Assembly: GCA_002751075.1 (NCBI GenBank)
Contig: NAOQ01000251.1
Span: 79,204 to 104,625 of the forward strand
Reading direction: 5' to 3'
Origin: Ichthyophonus hoferi
Taxonomy: Eukaryota; Opisthokonta; Ichthyosporea; Ichthyophonida; Ichthyophonidae
Length of the DNA: 25,422 bases
Positions 21,580 through 25,422 of this stretch are shown here, piece by piece (within the stretch, counting starts at the first letter, position 1; every line of letters starts with the position of its first letter). The position numbers were made by a program, and so were the translations under genes. Below the pieces are notes generated by a model. The model saw only the letters and a list, made by a program, of their open reading frames with translations, had not been told where the DNA came from and made no database searches.

Positions 21580-23070
21580 TTAAAATAGCTTGTAGAAATG
21601 ATTTTTAAAGGGTATTAATGTTGAGGCTATCATCTTTTTATGTTGACACTGACTCATTGTGTGTGCTCCCTGACAAATATTACAAGTTGCCTCCTCGTTG
21701 TTGTAGAATCCAACATTCATTCTGTGGTGATATTCTTGAGTGTTGTTAGTTCCTATTCCTCCCGTTTGATTTAAATTTGATGTAGGTGGCCATATCATCT
21801 ATGAACTCCTTGAGGGTACCACAGCTTTTGGTTGCCTGATGAAAAGTCCTGACTTGACTTCTATAACATGTTGATTTCAGGTCAGTAAGCATCTTTATGA
21901 CCATGGCTTCATCATGCTGTTCCTCTAAGGCGTTTGCTTGCAGGCACTACCCTTGCAATATATTGGTTGCCATGTTTATTTGGATTGAGAGAAATTTACA
22001 AATACTCCATCATATACTTGGTTTTCTAAAAAATAGCAATGCCATCCAATTGGTTTTTCATCCCCTTCCATGTATAAAATGCAAGCTGGTTTTGCTTCCA
22101 GACTGCTATCAATTGTTGCTTTATTGATACTAATGTATATAAGTAGTATCTAACGGTTGACTCCTATGGAGACATTTTGGTTGAGCTCTGCAACTGTTAG
22201 AGGGTTGGTTCTTCTTCAATTACTTTTAGGCACATGGAGACTCGCATCTTGTCCCTGATGCACTCAGCTTACTTGGTGTAGCTGATTCCATTTTATTTTA
22301 CTTTGAAAAAAAAAAATGGAAATAAGGAGAGGTGTGATTGTTTTGGAAGCCTCTCCTCCCAATTGCATAAGAAATAGTTGTATCATCTCAGCTCTAAGCA
22401 TTTGGTGGCTTCCAGGAAACTGTTTTTGTTATCCCTGGGTAGGACCATGTTCTCTTGAACCATTTGCTTACTGCACCCCTGGTATGGTTTTATTTATAGG
22501 TTCTGCATCTGATGAGTTTGGTGTATCACTGGAAGCGCTTTTGGTTGCTGGGCATAGTAACCTTGCCAGAATCTAACCTGATATCTGAATATTTGGCCTC
22601 ACAATCTATGAACATAGGATGTTCTTTTTTCTGATTCATCTTTTCCATAGTCAAAAGCTTCTAATAGGTTTCTTGGCGTCTCCTCTTTATTGCTGTCAGA
22701 AGAGTGTTGTACCCTTAATTTTGCTTTGCCTATGGATCCTAATCTGACTGCTGAAACTATGGCTGCCTTACACTTAACTCTAGGTGCTGAAGGAGTAAAT
22801 ATATCTCTTCTATTCACTACCATAATGACCTCTTATAAATGGACAAAGAATAAAGTCTTGTGTACAATACTTTATTATGCAACACTTGTAAAAATCAGGA
22901 TCCAGACTATGTCTGTGATTGCTGGTTATGTAACTGTTGAGTCAGGTCAATACCAGTTGACCAGGTGGAAAGCCTTTAAGCAAAACATATTATTTAATAG
23001 GCACTCAACCTATTTGTTATCTAACATGTTAGCAGCATTTGTCCAATAAAATCTGCAAAAGATGATATTA
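21580..23070 (-). mobile_element. Fossil LTR-type element (copy B), gag-like with BEL/Pao-type zinc knuckle
   Basis: Reading down the minus strand: an LTR- or leader-like part (about 23070-22830) with an AATAAAG signal, a gag-like start (about 22823-22600) matching copy A at 5130-5680, decayed gag-like sequence, and a zinc knuckle at 21684-21646. The knuckle has the spacing C-x2-C-x3-H-x4-C, as in BEL/Pao gag proteins, rather than the x4 spacing of most retroviral knuckles. No polymerase and no second terminal repeat were recognised in the window, so it looks like a partial copy. It is broken at many points. Divergence from copy A suggests an old insertion. Plus-strand frames at 21897-22127, 22316-22576 and 22690-23049 are shadows of it. 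Confidence 0.55.
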
Positions 23071-23496
23071 TATAACACATATGTATCATCAATCACTATG
23101 AGTGCTTGAAATTCAGATGACCAATGTTATTTAAGCCACAGTAAATTTACATGCCAGACTGCATTAAACATCTAGTCCTAATTAATAATCATTAATTAAT
23201 ATCTAACTCTAAATTACCAATTGAAACCTCGTTGTAAACACTACTGAAAATGTAGAGGCACAATGCTATATGAACAATATGAAATATCATACAAGACATC
23301 ATGAAGTATACAACCGAATACTTGTAGGAGCCAAAATACTTCAACAATAAACAGATTTTACAGAGATGCCAGAAATATATCCGCATAGTTCATACTATAC
23401 CTATTTTTGGTTAGATATAAAGTATAAATAAAGTAAATGACTGTTTATGTATATATGCATTTATGTGTTTATTGCTTTGATTTCATTGTAGAATAT

Positions 23497-23502
23497 TTTA
23501 TT
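23497..23502 (-). terminator. Candidate polyadenylation signal for ornithine carbamoyltransferase
   Basis: TTTATT on the plus strand reads AATAAA on the minus strand, about 260 bases after the stop codon of the carbamoyltransferase gene. No nearer AATAAA was noticed. Confidence 0.4.
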
Positions 23503-23761
23503 ATGTATTATGGTATGTCTGTATGTCTTTATGTATATGTCTATATCAAGGTAATTAATATTAACCTAACTACCTAGTGCATAGGGATCAACACAATAGA
23601 TACATTTCTTCTTAGCTATAATTAAAGACATGCATCATGGACCCCTTATGTATGACAGTGTGTATAATAGATATGATATGATATGCTATTGGCATCACTA
23701 CAATATCACTAATTCTCACTAAAAACATTTCCAATTAACTGCCCCAATACTTTTTATATAT

Positions 23762-24629
23762 CTATACACTACTAATACCCAGTAATTTTAACATCACAGC
23801 CATGGCAGTATATTTACGATTCTCTGCTGCCAAGAACACTAGCGATTGATTGCAATAAAATATCTATATATATGCAAAGAAAGAGAGAGGGAGAGCCAGG
23901 TGGTGGTTAATGTATGTGAATGTATGTGTATGCATATACGTATATGTATTAGTATGTGTATGCATATCTTTATATGTGTATATGTATACGAAACTGTAGG
24001 TGTATGTGCATATATAAACATATGTGTGTATTTTCATAAGTATGTGTAGGTATACGTATATGTGGATGTATATATATATATATAAGAATGAACATAAATA
24101 ATATGAGCAGAAGTGTGTAGTATGCATAGGTTTGTATATATAGGAAAGGTGGTTAGTACAAAAACATTGTACTATAGAACAACAAATGAGATAATATAGA
24201 ATGTATAAGACCGTGCTACAGTGTAGTAAGAGGTACATTTATCAGTGTATATATAACATATAGAAGGTGGCATAATTATGGCTATGCATATGCATTGTCA
24301 AAAGCCCATAATATATATATATATATATATATATATAATCTCTTCATATGATTGATTACTTTACATTCCTTCAAAGTACCATATATGGTTTTACCCATAT
24401 GACTGTATATATATATTAACAACTATATATAAAATTGCAATATACACCATACACATATAAAGATATAAATAACAACATAGCAAATAAAATATACAATAAC
24501 AGTTAATATCTAACATATTTACAACAAACTACTCTCACTAACCTCATCTGTGACCTCATATGGTTTACGAGGGAGGCAGTGTAGAAATACCCATTTGGGC
24601 CTGGCTAGCTTACAGAGTGCACTATCAAC
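23762..24629 (-). CDS. OTC: Ornithine carbamoyltransferase, last two exons (partial)
   Basis: The enzyme makes citrulline from ornithine and carbamoyl phosphate, in the mitochondrial matrix in animals. Exon 24543-24629 (29 codons) has the ornithine-binding signature HCLPRKP, preceded by a Trp-Val-Phe-Leu strand as in the family. Exon 23762-23863 (33 codons plus TAG) matches the C-terminal segment: the IFY start, SLVF, then AAENRKYTAMAVM, corresponding to human SLVF.EAENRKWTIMAVM. The donor is GTTAGT, the acceptors are CTATAG and TATATAG, and the phase is 0 at both junctions. The intron is 679 bases. The protein ends 11 residues after AVM, somewhat shorter than human. Upstream exons with the carbamoyl phosphate site were not found before the right edge and should lie beyond it. 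HCLP excludes aspartate carbamoyltransferase. Confidence 0.93.
23905..24080. repeat. TATGTG/TATGCATA alternating purine-pyrimidine repeat
   Basis: Units such as GTATGTGTATGCATAT (twice, near 23923 and 23954) and GTATATGTATACG in the carbamoyltransferase intron, ending in a TA run near 24070. Such sequence is self-complementary and prone to hairpins or Z-DNA. No coding content seen. Confidence 0.6.
24310..24337. repeat. (AT)n microsatellite
   Basis: About 14 AT units in the carbamoyltransferase intron. A shorter TA run lies at about 24718-24737, and another runs to the right edge from about 25406. Confidence 0.9.
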
Positions 24630-24880
24630 CTATAGTTAAGTTATATCATATCATAGTAGGTTAGTAGTTTGTACTAATATATATAGTTCACAAATCTAAT
24701 ATATAATACGTGATGGTAAATATATATATATATATATCTTTAAATGCTCAGCTAGACCTGTCTTGTTGATACAGTGTATTATCAAGCTATATTTTAGTAG
24801 GACACACGACAGGTTAGTAGCTATTATCAATACATTTAGTAAAAAAATCCAATATGTAATGGTAAAGGTATGCAGTTATT
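24594..24880. repeat. Local tandem duplication across the carbamoyltransferase 3' splice site
   Basis: About 24594-24727 and 24746-24880 are diverged copies, with matching blocks TACAG..TG..TATCAA.CTATA, GGTTAGTAG and TAAT..TGGTAAA in the same order, offset by about 150 bases. The first copy covers the start of the exon 24543-24629 and its acceptor. The second is a decayed copy further upstream in the intron. Confidence 0.6.
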
Positions 24881-25422
24881 TCTGTTTTAAAAGGGGAGTA
24901 AGTGGTAGTAGAAAAAAGACATCAACATGTCTTTATTAGAAGCAATTTAATAGTTTGGTTTTAAATTATTATCATAATATACTAAATAATCAATAAAGCC
25001 ACAACTATATATACAGCAAATAAAACACTATAAGGCGCTGGATGATTCGATGTATGTATGTATGTATATATGTACGTATTGTTATTAAGAAATAGCCACA
25101 TATCACAACCATGTAATATTTGTAGGCCTGTAGCTTTAACACTAACTATAGATTATGAAAAGAGGTGTACGGAGAGAAAACAAATAACCTTTCTACTAAT
25201 AATAGGATGGGAATATAAATAGGATATATTGGATAGATGGCAGGATATGGGTAAAAGAAAAGGGTATAGGTTTAAGATTATACACATACATGTATATTCG
25301 TTTGTAAATGTGTGTGTATATGATAGTAATATTGAAATAATAAAAATAATGTATAAATATACACATATATTAAAATGTGGATAATAGTAAAAATAATAAA
25401 ACAAGCATATATATATATATAT
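24881..25422. other. Intron or intergenic AT-rich sequence, no exon found
   Basis: Expected to be intron upstream of the carbamoyltransferase exon. It holds a short ATGT repeat at about 25051-25070 and an AT run at the right edge. No exon matching the middle of the carbamoyltransferase was recognised. Confidence 0.5.

Noticed and set aside
22690-23049. Plus-strand frame of 119 codons.
   Set aside because: It is the antisense shadow of the fossil element, whose similarity to copy A and zinc knuckle read on the minus strand.
23839-24238. Overlapping frames on both strands with His/Thr/Tyr/Ile-rich products.
   Set aside because: By-products of the TATGTG repeat in the carbamoyltransferase intron.
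1-25422. Search by eye for tRNA or rRNA genes.
   Set aside because: No cloverleaf or rRNA-like conserved block was recognised; a tRNAscan-SE or Infernal run would be decisive.

Overview
This is AT-rich eukaryotic DNA with GT-AG spliceosomal introns, abundant microsatellites and one assembly gap of 414 N inside a TA repeat. A chromodomain-plus-SET SUV39H gene, a mitochondrial-type ornithine carbamoyltransferase gene, an SMP-30/regucalcin gene and an old element with a BEL/Pao-like zinc knuckle together point to an animal. Large AT-rich introns would suit an early-branching marine invertebrate such as a sponge or cnidarian. That is inference; the sequence does not settle the taxon.

Layout. 1-5,100: gene-poor DNA in which I could not place an exon. 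5,130-5,680: a fossil fragment of an LTR-type element on the plus strand. 5,983-13,629: a SUV39H histone H3K9 methyltransferase gene on the minus strand. I could rebuild it from 12 exons with consistent phases into about 399 residues: chromodomain, pre-SET, SET and post-SET. 14,664-18,202: seven more minus-strand exon candidates. They splice in phase with each other and into the SUV39H gene, and encode about 208 residues that I do not recognise. They are either an N-terminal extension or a separate upstream gene. 19,067-21,006: a three-exon SMP-30/regucalcin/gluconolactonase gene on the plus strand, head-to-head with the previous one, ending in a serine-rich tail made by an AGT repeat. 21,580-23,070: a second, larger copy of the same fossil element, on the minus strand. 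23,762-24,629: the last two exons of an ornithine carbamoyltransferase gene on the minus strand; the rest lies beyond the right edge.

The three genes have unrelated jobs: heterochromatin marking, lactone or calcium-linked metabolism, and the urea cycle or arginine metabolism. Nothing suggests they work together. The most unusual signals are three. First, SUV39H may have an unknown N-terminal region. Second, exon edges carry local tandem duplications: a duplicated first-exon candidate, and duplicated 3' splice regions in both SUV39H and the carbamoyltransferase. Third, CCAAT/ATTGG pentamers are strongly enriched across the SUV39H locus only.
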